Of a DNA stretch of 42,067 nucleotides, positions 1-8,457 are shown in pieces. Under the pieces are notes generated by a model that worked only from the letters and a program-made list of their open reading frames with translations, was not told the origin of the DNA and ran no database searches. This DNA is from NORP309 sp964352735 (lineage in GTDB: Bacteria; Pseudomonadota; Gammaproteobacteria; Xanthomonadales; Marinicellaceae), in NCBI GenBank assembly GCA_964352735.1, contig CAYGTC010000038.1, positions 1-42,067 of the forward strand. The letters are read 5' to 3'. How positions within the stretch are numbered: position 1 is the stretch's first letter; each line of letters begins with the position of its first letter. Position numbers and translations under genes: made by a program.

Positions 1-52
1 TATTTTGCCATTTTTCCCCTAAATTCCATTCTATGATGAAATATCCGGGTTA
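1..52 (-). repeat. MITE-like repeat, copy A (partial, cut by window edge)
   Basis: This is the terminal segment of a dispersed element seen again at 17206-17484 and 25530-25794. It carries the conserved block TTTTTCCCCTAAATTCC followed by the terminal repeat GATGAAATATCCGGGT and a flanking TA. It lies just downstream of the topB stop and runs in the same orientation as copy C. The rest of the element is outside the window. Confidence 0.8.
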
Positions 53-131
53 AGTCATTTATCAATGTCTTCAACTTTGTTGATTGTTGACAGTTTACCA
101 GTTATTTTCAAATGGATTATAGTGTTGATGG

Positions 132-2114
132 TTATTTTTTCTTTGTACGAGGTTTTCTTTTTTTGTTTTTGAAGTTTTTTCTGGCGTATTTCTTTTTAAA
201 GCTTGGTTTTTTACCTTCACCTTTTAGGGCTGAAAAGGGTTGAGAGTCGACTTGTGGAATTAATGTCTCCAAGGTTTCTATTAGCCCTGACATGAATTTT
301 TGATAACTGACACCACGTTGTGCCATAGAAGACAATTGAGATTCCCATTTAGCCGTCATGTCAGGAAGTGTGGCGATTTCAGGCAAACCAGCGATCAGCT
401 TTTGTCCAATAAGGGTCGAGTGGATTTGTTTTCCCTGGCGTTTAAGGTATGAACGGGTAAATAACAGTTCAATGATGCCCGCACGGGTCGCCTCGGTGCC
501 CAAACCATCTGTTTCTTTGAGGATTTTTCGAATATCAGGTGCTGCAACAAATCGACTGATCCCCGTCATGGCTGAAAGCAATGTGGCATCGGTAAAGTAT
601 TTGGGTGGCGTGGTTTTTTTATCTAATATTTCTGATGATTCGCACAGGACTTGATCGCCCTTTTCTAAAGTAGGTAAAAATTGTTGTAATTCATCATCCG
701 TTTCGTTTTTGGTTGGATTGGGGGTTGATGGTGATGACTTTTTTTGGAAAAGTACCTTCCAACCAAGGTCAATGGTTTGTTTCGATTGTGCGATGAAAAG
801 CCCATTTGCAATGTTAAGCTGTAACAGTCGTTCTTCATAATTAAAAGCAGGGTACAATTGGATTAAATACTGTCTGGATATCAGCTCGTAAATGTTCAAT
901 TCACTATGGCTTAATTGACCAGCGCCATTTTTTTTGGAGGTTGGAATGATGGCATGATGGGCTTCAACTTTTTTATCATTCCAGGCTTTACTGACTTGTT
1001 TTAAATCAGCACCGTTGACCGCAGAGCTTAGATTGGAACAAACCGATGCAATGGCTTGAGTCACTTGGGGAATGTGCTGTAAGTGCTCTCGTGGTAAATA
1101 GCGACAATCGGATCGAGGGTAGGTGATTAACTTATGCTTTTCATAGAGACTTTGACAGCCATCTAGCACTTGTTTGGCACTCAATCCAAAACGTTTTGCC
1201 GCATCAATTTGTAAGGAAGATAAACTATAAGGTAAAGGCGCTGCTTGCTTTTTGTTTTTACGACTGGACTGGATGACTGTTCCTGATTGCCCTTCGATGC
1301 GTTGGGCCACATTTTGGGCAAGCAAGCGGGACAGCACACGGCCTTCTTCATCCTGATAGGGCCGGCAAGCTTCACTGGGTTGCCATTTTGCTTTAAAGTG
1401 TATGGTATCTGTATGGCTTTGTAGTGTTTTAACATGCGCCCATACTTCAAAAAATGGTTTGGATACAAAATTTTTAATGGCCAAATCTCTCTTGACCACC
1501 AAACCTAAAATGGGTGTTTGAACCCGTCCCACAGACAGTACTCCATTATAACCCGCTTTTGAACCTTGAATGGTACATAGGCGAGTCATATTCATGCCAT
1601 ATAACCAATCAGCACGTGAACGGGCTAATGCAGAGGTTGATAGGGGAATGAAGTCATTGTTACTGCGCAATGAATTTACGGCCCGTTTCACTGCTGCTAA
1701 ATTCAGATCGCTGATCAAACAGCGTTTTATATTATTGCGCTTAGCTTGAGGTACTTTAAAATAGTTGATCACTTCATCAACCAACAATTGACCCTCTCTA
1801 TCTGGATCGCCGACATGCACGATTTGTTGAGATTGTTTGACAAGTTTACGCAGTATGCTGAGTTGTTTTCTGGTTTTTGCTTTTGGGTTGAGTTGCCAAA
1901 TATCAGGTGTGATGGGCAAATGTTCTAAACGCCACTTTTTATACTCAGGGTCATAAGCATCTGGTTCTGCCTGCTCTAACAAATGCCCAATACACCAGCT
2001 GACCACATCGCCATTACCCAAGCGAATACAACCTTCACCTTTTGTATGAGGCTTAGGTAATGCTGCTGCAAGTGCGCGACCGAGACTTGGTTTTTCTGCA
2101 ATGTAGAGAATCAT
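132..2114 (-). CDS. topB: DNA topoisomerase III
   Basis: Type IA topoisomerase of 660 residues, close to the 653 of E. coli TopB. It relaxes negative supercoils and decatenates DNA through a transient 5'-phosphotyrosine link. The N-terminal Toprim domain shows the catalytic Glu in IAEKPS (E7) and the metal-binding DPDRE (D103, D105). The active-site tyrosine is Y332 in LITYPRSDCRYLP, nearly identical to the E. coli site around Y328. The segment SVGRVQTP (about 194-201) is also conserved. The C-terminal ~30 residues are very Lys/Arg-rich, presumably for DNA binding, and there are no TopA-type zinc fingers, as expected for TopB. It starts 33 nt after the amidohydrolase stop on the same strand, so the two may be co-transcribed. 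No strong RBS is visible. Identity is secure. Confidence 0.96.
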   Translation of the reverse strand: MILYIAEKPSLGRALAAALPKPHTKGEGCIRLGNGDVVSWCIGHLLEQAEPDAYDPEYKKWRLEHLPITPDIWQLNPKAKTRKQLSILRKLVKQSQQIVHVGDPDREGQLLVDEVINYFKVPQAKRNNIKRCLISDLNLAAVKRAVNSLRSNNDFIPLSTSALARSRADWLYGMNMTRLCTIQGSKAGYNGVLSVGRVQTPILGLVVKRDLAIKNFVSKPFFEVWAHVKTLQSHTDTIHFKAKWQPSEACRPYQDEEGRVLSRLLAQNVAQRIEGQSGTVIQSSRKNKKQAAPLPYSLSSLQIDAAKRFGLSAKQVLDGCQSLYEKHKLITYPRSDCRYLPREHLQHIPQVTQAIASVCSNLSSAVNGADLKQVSKAWNDKKVEAHHAIIPTSKKNGAGQLSHSELNIYELISRQYLIQLYPAFNYEERLLQLNIANGLFIAQSKQTIDLGWKVLFQKKSSPSTPNPTKNETDDELQQFLPTLEKGDQVLCESSEILDKKTTPPKYFTDATLLSAMTGISRFVAAPDIRKILKETDGLGTEATRAGIIELLFTRSYLKRQGKQIHSTLIGQKLIAGLPEIATLPDMTAKWESQLSSMAQRGVSYQKFMSGLIETLETLIPQVDSQPFSALKGEGKKPSFKKKYARKNFKNKKRKPRTKKK

Positions 2115-2147
2115 GAAAAATATGTTAAAAGGATTAAGTATGTGAAT

Positions 2148-3599
2148 TTAGTCATTTTCTTCAAGTGTTTTTGCGAATTTAGCCACTTTTTGGGTCAATG
2201 GAATCCATTGTTTATTGTGTTGATTGATGTCAATGGTTTTTAATTGACCATTTTCAACGATCACTCTGCCATTAACAATGGTATGCGTCACATTTTGTGG
2301 ATAAGCAGCAAATGCCACAGTGGCGTAAGGATCATAATTCGGCTGTGTATTGGCTGCATCAGTGTCAATGATAATGATGTCTGCCTTTTTACCGACCTCT
2401 AGTGAGCCTATTTGTTTTTCCATATCTAATGCCCGTGCACCCCCCATGGTTGCCATGTCTAATAATTCATAAGGAGTAAAAAGCGTTCCATCATTGTTAG
2501 AAAGTCGTGCGGCAGCTGCGGCATAACCCATCACGTTGATGATATCCATTTGGTTTGAGCTCATGGGTCCATCTGTGCCAAAACCTATATCTAATTTCAT
2601 TTGATACATTTGCCATGCAGGAGAAATGCCAGTACTGGCAAGACTATTGGCTTTTGGGTTATGAGCAATACCAACGCCATGTCGTTTGAGAATTTCCATA
2701 TCATTTTTATTTAAAAAGATGACATGGGCCGCTAACAATTTATCTGACAGAAAACCGATGTCATCCAAATATTCGATAATGGATTGATTTGTCCCTAAAG
2801 GATTGATGCGTTCGCTGATCAATTGCTTTTCGCGATCAGACTCTGTCACATGAACCAACATGGGAATACCTTCTTTTTCTGCTAATGTTTTTGATTTCAG
2901 TAACCACTCAGGAGTTACTGTATAAGTGGCATGTGGTGCTATGGCTGGCGTAATCAATGGGTGGTTTTTCCATTCAGTGATGAACTTTTTGGCATATTCA
3001 TAACCACCATAAGGTTCTGGCGCATCTACTACTGGAAATTGAATCACGGTTTCCCCTAAAACGCCACGTATCCCAACCTCAGCAACTGATTTGGCCACCT
3101 CATCTTCATGATAATACATGTCAGCGACCATTGTGACACCCGATAAAGCCAATTCCATCGCTGCTTGACGTGAGGCGATACCGATGAGGTCACGAGATAA
3201 CAATGATTTTTCTAATGGAAAGAAAAACTTGAACAAGCGATCTTTTACGCCATTTTCTCCAAGGCCACGAAAGGCAACCATCGGAATGTGATTATGTAAA
3301 TTTATCATACCCGGCATGACAATATCACCATCAGCATCGATGTGTTTTTTTGCTTGATATTTTGAGAAGATGTTGTTGTGACCAACGGCTATGATTTGAT
3401 TGCCATTGATAACAATAACGCCATTTTCATAAACGTTTTTGTTGTCATCCATGGTTAAGATTTGCGCATTTGTGATCACCAAGTCTACATTGAGTTGTGA
3501 TGAGTGATCTTGTGATTTGTTATGTTGTGAAGCACATATGCCTGTCAATAATAAAGAGCAAATTATGATTGCTGATAACTGTGTTTTCATTGTTTTCAT
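2148..3599 (-). CDS. Exported amidohydrolase, MtaD/SAH-deaminase-like
   Basis: Metal-dependent amidohydrolase of 483 residues, most like the 5-methylthioadenosine/S-adenosylhomocysteine deaminase and chlorohydrolase group. Metal and catalytic motifs are all present: HNH (H102, H104), APHATYT (H223), HVTE (H250, E253), AHVIFL (H292), AHNPKANS (H313) and GTDG (D343). A flanking beta domain is formed by the N-terminal LVITNAQILTM and the C-terminal ADIIIID segments. The protein begins with a hydrophobic signal peptide ending near ICA-SQ, so it is probably periplasmic, which is unusual because MtaD enzymes are normally cytoplasmic. M1 is chosen because GAGAAG lies about 6 nt upstream; M4 is an alternative. 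The natural substrate cannot be told from sequence; aryl or purine amines are possible. Confidence 0.85.
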   Translation of the reverse strand: MKTMKTQLSAIIICSLLLTGICASQHNKSQDHSSQLNVDLVITNAQILTMDDNKNVYENGVIVINGNQIIAVGHNNIFSKYQAKKHIDADGDIVMPGMINLHNHIPMVAFRGLGENGVKDRLFKFFFPLEKSLLSRDLIGIASRQAAMELALSGVTMVADMYYHEDEVAKSVAEVGIRGVLGETVIQFPVVDAPEPYGGYEYAKKFITEWKNHPLITPAIAPHATYTVTPEWLLKSKTLAEKEGIPMLVHVTESDREKQLISERINPLGTNQSIIEYLDDIGFLSDKLLAAHVIFLNKNDMEILKRHGVGIAHNPKANSLASTGISPAWQMYQMKLDIGFGTDGPMSSNQMDIINVMGYAAAAARLSNNDGTLFTPYELLDMATMGGARALDMEKQIGSLEVGKKADIIIIDTDAANTQPNYDPYATVAFAAYPQNVTHTIVNGRVIVENGQLKTIDINQHNKQWIPLTQKVAKFAKTLEEND

Positions 3600-3771
3600 T
3601 TTCTTCTCGTGTTTCTGCTTTTCAATGTGATTGTGCTTTATAAAGTTTATTTTATCGTTTCATAGGTCAAGCTGGGTAGATTTATCTAATGAATTGTTTA
3701 ATTAAAAGACTCGGATGCAAGTCGATAAATCATATGTTATATTGTATATAAATAAAATAAAGGAGTTTCAT

Positions 3772-4035
3772 GTGAAAAAGATTATGTTATTGTTATTGGC
3801 CGTCTCTTTTAACTGTCTTGCATCAATAGGCATGATAGGTGCTAGCGGTGCAGTAGGGGCTGGAACTAACATTGTAATCAGAAGCTCAATATCTGCTGCA
3901 TTGGTTGAAAGCGAGCTTCTAAATAGCAGATCAATTGGAGATACAAACCCAGATTTCATTATGAGTTTTATGATTATGATGAGTCAAGGAGATGCTGATG
4001 GTTCTAATGACGGTTATGATGCCGGTTATGATTAA
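3772..4035 (+). CDS. Small secreted protein of unknown function
   Basis: Predicted 87-residue protein with a signal peptide (VKKIMLLLLAVSFNCLAS) and a glycine/alanine-rich start to the mature part (MIGASGAVGAG). The acidic tail is rich in Asp, Gly and Tyr and contains NDGYDAGYD. The start is taken as GTG at 3772 because AGGAG lies at 3761-3765. An ATG two bases earlier (3770) is followed directly by TGA, so the ribosome would meet an ATG-TGA start-stop overlapping the GTG. An in-frame ATG at 3784 is an alternative start. No family is recognised. Confidence 0.6.
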   Translation: MKKIMLLLLAVSFNCLASIGMIGASGAVGAGTNIVIRSSISAALVESELLNSRSIGDTNPDFIMSFMIMMSQGDADGSNDGYDAGYD

Positions 4036-4216
4036 TAAGAGTCAGCAAAGACGTTTATGGCATTAATATCATAAAGAGGAAATATCACAAACTCATTGAC
4101 CGAATACTCTGGTAGATTTGTTCAATAATAGTTTTGGCTTTTAGTCGGTTTTTATAATTTACGCCTTTTCAAGCTTCAGTCAAAACAGCTTTTCAATAAA
4201 ATTAAAATTTAAAATC

Positions 4217-5404
4217 ATGATACCATCTTTCCACAGCAAATTACCCAATCTTGGCACCAGCATATTTACTGAAATGTCAGTGATGGCTCATCAATATCAA
4301 GCGATCAATTTATCGCAGGGGTTCCCGGAATTTGATACGCCGGAATTCCTTAAGTCAGCCATCAATCAAGCCATTATTGATGGCAAAAATCAGTATTGTC
4401 CATCTTCAGGTTTACCTGATTTGCTGGATCAAATTGCTCAGTTGATACATCGCTGTTATCAAAATGAGTTATTGAAAGAAGGCAAAATTGATGGGGGGAA
4501 TAATATAACAGTGACCTCAGGTGCCACAGAGGCCTTATGGGTAGCGATTCAAACCATTGTTCGGTCTGGCGATGAAGTGATTGTGTTTGATCCGGCTTAT
4601 GATTCTTACGAACCTGCGGTTGAATTGGCTGGTGGCCGTTGTCAACACATCGGATTGAATGCGCCAGATTACAGGGTGGATTGGTCACTTGTTGAACAGG
4701 CCATCAATAGCAAAACGCGTGCGATTATTATCAACAATCCGCATAATCCTACAGGTACAATTTTGCATGCAAGTGATTTAGAGACCTTACAAAAATTGGT
4801 GATTGAGCATGAACTTTATGTCATCAGTGATGAGGTTTATGAACACATGACTTTTGATGGAAAACGCCACGAAAGTGTATTGTCCTACCCAGAATTATTT
4901 GAACGAGCCTTTGTGGTTTCTAGTTTTGGTAAAACTTTTCACTGCACGGGATGGAAGATGGGATACTGTGTCGCACCAACTGAATTGACTTCAGAATTCA
5001 GAAAAATTCATCAGTATGTGACGTTTTGTTCATTTGCACCAGCACAGTTTGCAATTGCCTCGATGTTAAAAAACCATCCAAAACACGTTGATGATTTGGC
5101 ACAATTTTATCAGAGTAAAAGAGATGTGCTTATTAATGCATTAAAGGATTCTCGTTTAAAAGTCTTACCTTCGACAGGCACTTATTTCTTACTGGTGGAT
5201 TATTCTCAAATTTCAGAATTAAATGATGTTGAGTTTTGTCATTGGTTAACCAAAGAAGTCGGTGTTGCTGCCATTCCTCTGAGCCCATTTTATGAATCGA
5301 ATACATTGGAGGCTTATCAGCAAAACAACAAAGTCATACGATTGTGTTTTGCTAAAAATGAAGGCACCTTATTAAAAGCTGCGGAAATATTGTGTCAACT
5401 TTAA
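4217..5404 (+). CDS. ybdL: PLP-dependent methionine aminotransferase (YbdL-like)
   Basis: Class I aminotransferase of 395 residues that closely follows E. coli YbdL along its whole length, for example SKLPNLGTSIFTEMS, AINLSQGFPEFD, the C-terminal GTYFLLVDYSQIS and VIRLCFAKNEGTLL. YbdL transaminates methionine, and to a lesser extent aromatic amino acids, with 2-oxo acids. The PLP-binding lysine is K239 in SSFGKTFHCTGWK. Other cofactor residues are N177 in NNPHNPTG and D205/Y208 in SDEVYEH, with the substrate arginine in the VIRLCFAK segment. It is cytoplasmic, with no signal peptide. It appears to be a single-gene unit with the TelA-like gene 60 nt downstream. Function at family level is well supported; exact substrate preference is inferred. 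Confidence 0.93.
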   Translation: MIPSFHSKLPNLGTSIFTEMSVMAHQYQAINLSQGFPEFDTPEFLKSAINQAIIDGKNQYCPSSGLPDLLDQIAQLIHRCYQNELLKEGKIDGGNNITVTSGATEALWVAIQTIVRSGDEVIVFDPAYDSYEPAVELAGGRCQHIGLNAPDYRVDWSLVEQAINSKTRAIIINNPHNPTGTILHASDLETLQKLVIEHELYVISDEVYEHMTFDGKRHESVLSYPELFERAFVVSSFGKTFHCTGWKMGYCVAPTELTSEFRKIHQYVTFCSFAPAQFAIASMLKNHPKHVDDLAQFYQSKRDVLINALKDSRLKVLPSTGTYFLLVDYSQISELNDVEFCHWLTKEVGVAAIPLSPFYESNTLEAYQQNNKVIRLCFAKNEGTLLKAAEILCQL

Positions 5405-5464
5405 ATATGAATCAACAAATTATTAATGTTTTTATAACACTTGTATGTTAGCTTTCAATTCACA

Positions 5465-6475
5465 ATGACTCAACTAACAAAAGACTTTAACGAATTAATC
5501 ACAATCGACCATCAACAAATGGTTGATACCAACTCATTAGATTCACAACAATATCAAGAACATTATATCACTCGATGGCTGCGTGTTTTGTCGTCAGTTG
5601 ATGCCGATGATTTTGTGTCAATGGATGGTGTAAAAAATGCCTTGGTGAGACTGGGGAAAAACGAGCAAACCCAACTATGGGAATTAAACGATGCCTTGAA
5701 ACAGCCCTTACAACGTTTAATGGATGATCAGTACTCTGGTGAAAAAATCAATAATCATTTGCGAGAGTTACAGAAAAAAATAACCAACCTTCATCCCCCT
5801 AAGAAAAATAAAACCAGTTTTAAAGACATGTTTTTGCTGTTGTTTTCCTGGAAACAAACTGCATGGCAGTTGTGGCTGGAAAATTATCATGAGCTAAAGA
5901 AGGAAATAACGATTTCAACTAAAGTTTTGGCCGCAGAAAAAAAGCAACTCAACAGTTATAGAAACATGTTGATGGATAAGAAGATAGGTTTGACTGAGCA
6001 ATTAAAACAGTTGGAAAATGCTCTGGATCTTGCCAGTTTTTTGACAGAACAACTCGAACAACGATCAGAAAGTCATCATCAATTAACACCAGTAGTCATT
6101 GCACAAATGCAAGGTGAACTGTTGCCTGTTTTACAGAGAAGAGTGGTTGATTTACAACAACAATTATTAATTGGCAGGCAAACCGTCATGACCATTGATA
6201 TCATTGCCGAGCAAAACACTGTGCAAGCCAACAGTATTGATCAAGCTTTAAACACCACAAGTGCAGCTTTGGATGTGACAGCAGGGTTGGTGCTGGCAGA
6301 ACAAGGCAGAAAAACTTTGGAAAAATTGGGCAAACAACAAGAGCACAATGGAAAACCTGCATCAAGCAATGGACATGAACTCAAAGCAGTACAACACCGC
6401 ATAGAACAAGCTTTACAACAAATGGATGAAACAAGAAAAGTATACAAACAGTCAATACACAATAAAGACAGCTAA
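5465..6475 (+). CDS. TelA-like (toxic anion resistance family) protein
   Basis: Predicted 336-residue soluble, strongly helical protein rich in Gln and Leu, without signal peptide or obvious membrane span. The middle region (about residues 205-250), with LLPVLQRRVVDLQQQLLIGRQ followed by a Gln/Asn-rich segment, resembles the conserved core of TelA/KlaA-family tellurite-resistance proteins (LxRRVxDL...LQ...QN). The match is partial. The N-terminal third has no recognised domain, and the usual PxWKxQ motif of TelA after this core is not present (here ALNTTSAALDVTAG). The ATG at 5465 is preferred over an upstream TTG at 5441; neither has a clear RBS. The role is probably envelope-stress related by family analogy, which is weak. 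Confidence 0.6.
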   Translation: MTQLTKDFNELITIDHQQMVDTNSLDSQQYQEHYITRWLRVLSSVDADDFVSMDGVKNALVRLGKNEQTQLWELNDALKQPLQRLMDDQYSGEKINNHLRELQKKITNLHPPKKNKTSFKDMFLLLFSWKQTAWQLWLENYHELKKEITISTKVLAAEKKQLNSYRNMLMDKKIGLTEQLKQLENALDLASFLTEQLEQRSESHHQLTPVVIAQMQGELLPVLQRRVVDLQQQLLIGRQTVMTIDIIAEQNTVQANSIDQALNTTSAALDVTAGLVLAEQGRKTLEKLGKQQEHNGKPASSNGHELKAVQHRIEQALQQMDETRKVYKQSIHNKDS

Positions 6476-6818
6476 CTCTTGAGAGTGTATATCAGAACGT
6501 TTTAAATAAATAGTACATGACTGAATCACTATGGCGGAATTATTCTGAAAAAAGTGAGAAGATTAATGTATTGAGACCTCTGCATAACTACAGTGACGAA
6601 TAAAAATGATTAAATTCACCAACAGCGTCATAAATCTTGTCAATAGCTGGCTATTACCTGCAACTTTTTTCATAAAACCATTCAGGTACAAAGTGTCTTT
6701 TTAATAAATTTTTCTAACTCAATGTTTTTAATAAATAAAATCAATTTTATCCGATGTCATTCAGGTGGATATATTCAGTCCTACAATTGGAGTGAGGCAT
6801 AGTCATGCCTAATTAATT
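6476..6818. other. Gene-free 343-bp interval with repeat remnant
   Basis: No plausible gene is seen between the TelA-like stop and the zinc-ribbon stop. The interval contains a degenerate copy of the dispersed repeat (6659-6760). A 24-bp stretch at 6598-6621 is nearly repeated at 25453-25476. A small perfect hairpin (AGGCAT, 4-nt loop, ATGCCT; 6795-6810) is followed on the plus strand by an AT-rich tract and may end the plus-strand transcript. Confidence 0.5.
6659..6760 (+). repeat. MITE-like repeat, copy B (decayed internal fragment)
   Basis: The block ATAAAACCATTCAGGTACAA and the following AAGTGTCTTTTTAATAAA match copies C and D exactly. The next ~60 bases are recognisable but diverged (TCTAACTCAATGTTTTT, then a TCAATTTTATCCGAT segment). 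Both terminal inverted repeats have been lost or are too degenerate to assign, so this is an old or partial copy. Confidence 0.75.
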
Positions 6819-7070
6819 CTATTTTTGAAACACTTTACCACCAATCATCTTAAATGCTGGTGTACCTCTTACTAGAGTATCTCGAGCAAATTGCACACCG
6901 CAATTGGGGCAGATGCAGGGTTCATGGGTGAAATCGACGGAAATACGTTCTTTGAAGCATTTTACCAAAGCGCCTTTACCGCCTTTTCGATATTTGAATA
7001 ATTGTGTTTTGCATTGATTACAAAACACATTTACAGTTTTGCTTGGGCCTTTTTTATTGGGTTTTGCCAT
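6819..7070 (-). CDS. Small zinc-ribbon protein
   Basis: Predicted 83-residue basic protein with two cysteine knuckles: CNQC (C17, C20) and CICPNCG (C52, C54, C57), with a further Cys at 38. The layout fits a single zinc ribbon. The lysine-rich N-terminus (MAKPNKKGPSK) and small size suggest nucleic-acid or protein binding in the cytoplasm. Similar short zinc-ribbon proteins are common, uncharacterised gammaproteobacterial genes. It stands alone, separated from the upstream minus-strand gene by an intrinsic terminator at 7153-7181, so it should have its own promoter in 7071-7150. Confidence 0.75.
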   Translation of the reverse strand: MAKPNKKGPSKTVNVFCNQCKTQLFKYRKGGKGALVKCFKERISVDFTHEPCICPNCGVQFARDTLVRGTPAFKMIGGKVFQK

Positions 7071-7152
7071 ATATTTATGATCGATGAAATCGTTTAAGAT
7101 GAATATAAATGAAGTTAAAAGAGGGTTAATAATTGTGCAGTGTCTGTCATCA

Positions 7153-7181
7153 AAAAAGCCCGTATATATAACGGGCTTTTT
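7153..7181 (-). terminator. Intrinsic terminator (bidirectional shape)
   Basis: An 11-bp perfect stem (AAAAAGCCCGT / ACGGGCTTTTT) with a 7-nt AT loop, with A and T runs at its ends. It sits just past the stop of the 7242-8441 gene and should end the lipase/beta-sandwich operon, isolating it from the zinc-ribbon gene. Confidence 0.9.
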
Positions 7182-7241
7182 ATAAGACTTAAAAGTGATT
7201 AACCTGAATCTGATCTATACCAGTGTCGGGTTAATAAGTCA

Positions 7242-8441
7242 TCATTGGATGTCAAAAGTAAAACCAGCAGTCACTTCTTGAACTGGTGACATTAAGGTCT
7301 GGTTTTTAAGACTCACATTTTTAACCACAAATGGTGCAACTAAACCAGAAGTTTTGATCAACTCTTGTGGCAACTCAAAACTGATGTTATGAGTACCTTG
7401 CTTCAACCAATCAGCTGACATGAGCATAGCGATGGGTTTTTGTTGCCCAGCTTTATCATGACCCATTAACAAACCATTGATTTCATAGCGGGCAGCCAAT
7501 AAGTTTTCAACGCCAAGTGTGATTTCTGTATCGGACATATTCAATTGACCGTTAAACTGTGCAGTTGGCACAGTGACAGCAAATGAAGTAGACACATCAC
7601 GAAGAATTTCATTTCCGGCTACATTACCTTGTGCGACCGTATGAACTTCCCATAAACCATCTTCCTGTGATGCAAAAGGCAATTGTGGTAGTTCAGCTTT
7701 TATCTGGCCAAATTTGTCGGCTTTAAAGTTCAAGTCGGCAAATTTTTCACCATTTGGTTTGGTGATGTAACCTTGCATTTGCATTGGTAGGCTTGCTTTA
7801 TCATTCAATAAATTGGCTTTAACTGTGAGTGTTTCACCAGCTTGATAAGTTTGTTTACTTGTTGCGACAGCCAAGCGATATGGGCTGTCTGGCTCGAAAA
7901 CATGCACAATAAATTTATCATCAAGTGCTTTATCATTGTTATTGAGTTTTAATTGCAAGTTACCAGGTTGATGAGTAACTTTCATTGCTATGGTATTTTC
8001 TGGTACTTCCATACCAATTTCTTTCAAGTCAGAACCTGTTGCCATCACTTTTGTAGAGATGTTAGATTTGTCTTGGGTTAAGGCAATTTGGCTGCCATCA
8101 AGAACGGTTGTTCTATTCAAGGAACTGAGTCGAATGACTGCGGTGTTTGAATAGACAGGTATATTAAAACCAGCATTCAATTGTTTGCCTGAGACATCCA
8201 TATAAAATGACTTGGACTCGGCAACAAACCCTGAGTTTTTTGATGCCTTTATGTCTTGACCGGTGAGGTCCATGTTATAACGCACTGCATCTTGTTGCCA
8301 TTTGTTAGCTGTAAGGCTTTTTTCTTGCGGCAATTGACTCAGTGTTTTCAGTTCTGGTGCATCAATCCATTGTATTTCTGATTGTGCAAAAGACATTTGA
8401 CTTGCAGCCAGTAGGCTAGCTAATAAGATTTTTTTATTCAT
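7242..8441 (-). CDS. Exported beta-rich protein, possibly DUF4785 family
   Basis: Predicted 399-residue secreted or periplasmic protein. It starts at MNKKILLASLLAASQMSFAQ, a clear Sec signal peptide cut after FAQ, with CAGGAG about 8 nt upstream. The mature part is built of beta-strand-like segments; the C-terminal two thirds resemble Ig-like or macroglobulin-like sandwich domains (LAVATSKQTYQAGETLTVKA, then GYITKPNGEKFADL, then FKADKFGQIKAELPQL). The overall layout recalls DUF4785 proteins, known mainly as a name without function. It begins 16 nt after the lipase-like gene stop and shares its terminator, so the two form an operon. A role as chaperone, activator or surface partner of that hydrolase is possible but unproven. 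Confidence 0.65.
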   Translation of the reverse strand: MNKKILLASLLAASQMSFAQSEIQWIDAPELKTLSQLPQEKSLTANKWQQDAVRYNMDLTGQDIKASKNSGFVAESKSFYMDVSGKQLNAGFNIPVYSNTAVIRLSSLNRTTVLDGSQIALTQDKSNISTKVMATGSDLKEIGMEVPENTIAMKVTHQPGNLQLKLNNNDKALDDKFIVHVFEPDSPYRLAVATSKQTYQAGETLTVKANLLNDKASLPMQMQGYITKPNGEKFADLNFKADKFGQIKAELPQLPFASQEDGLWEVHTVAQGNVAGNEILRDVSTSFAVTVPTAQFNGQLNMSDTEITLGVENLLAARYEINGLLMGHDKAGQQKPIAMLMSADWLKQGTHNISFELPQELIKTSGLVAPFVVKNVSLKNQTLMSPVQEVTAGFTFDIQ

Positions 8442-8457
8442 TTTATTCTCCTGATAC

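Noticed and set aside
1746..1928. Small open frames on the opposite strand of topB and other large genes
   Set aside because: They lack ribosome sites and recognisable domains, and are explained by the codon bias of the real genes.
6574..6590. GAGACCTCTGCATAAC resembles the ends of some IS5-family elements
   Set aside because: No second terminal repeat or transposase fragment was seen nearby, and one 12-16-base likeness is not enough.
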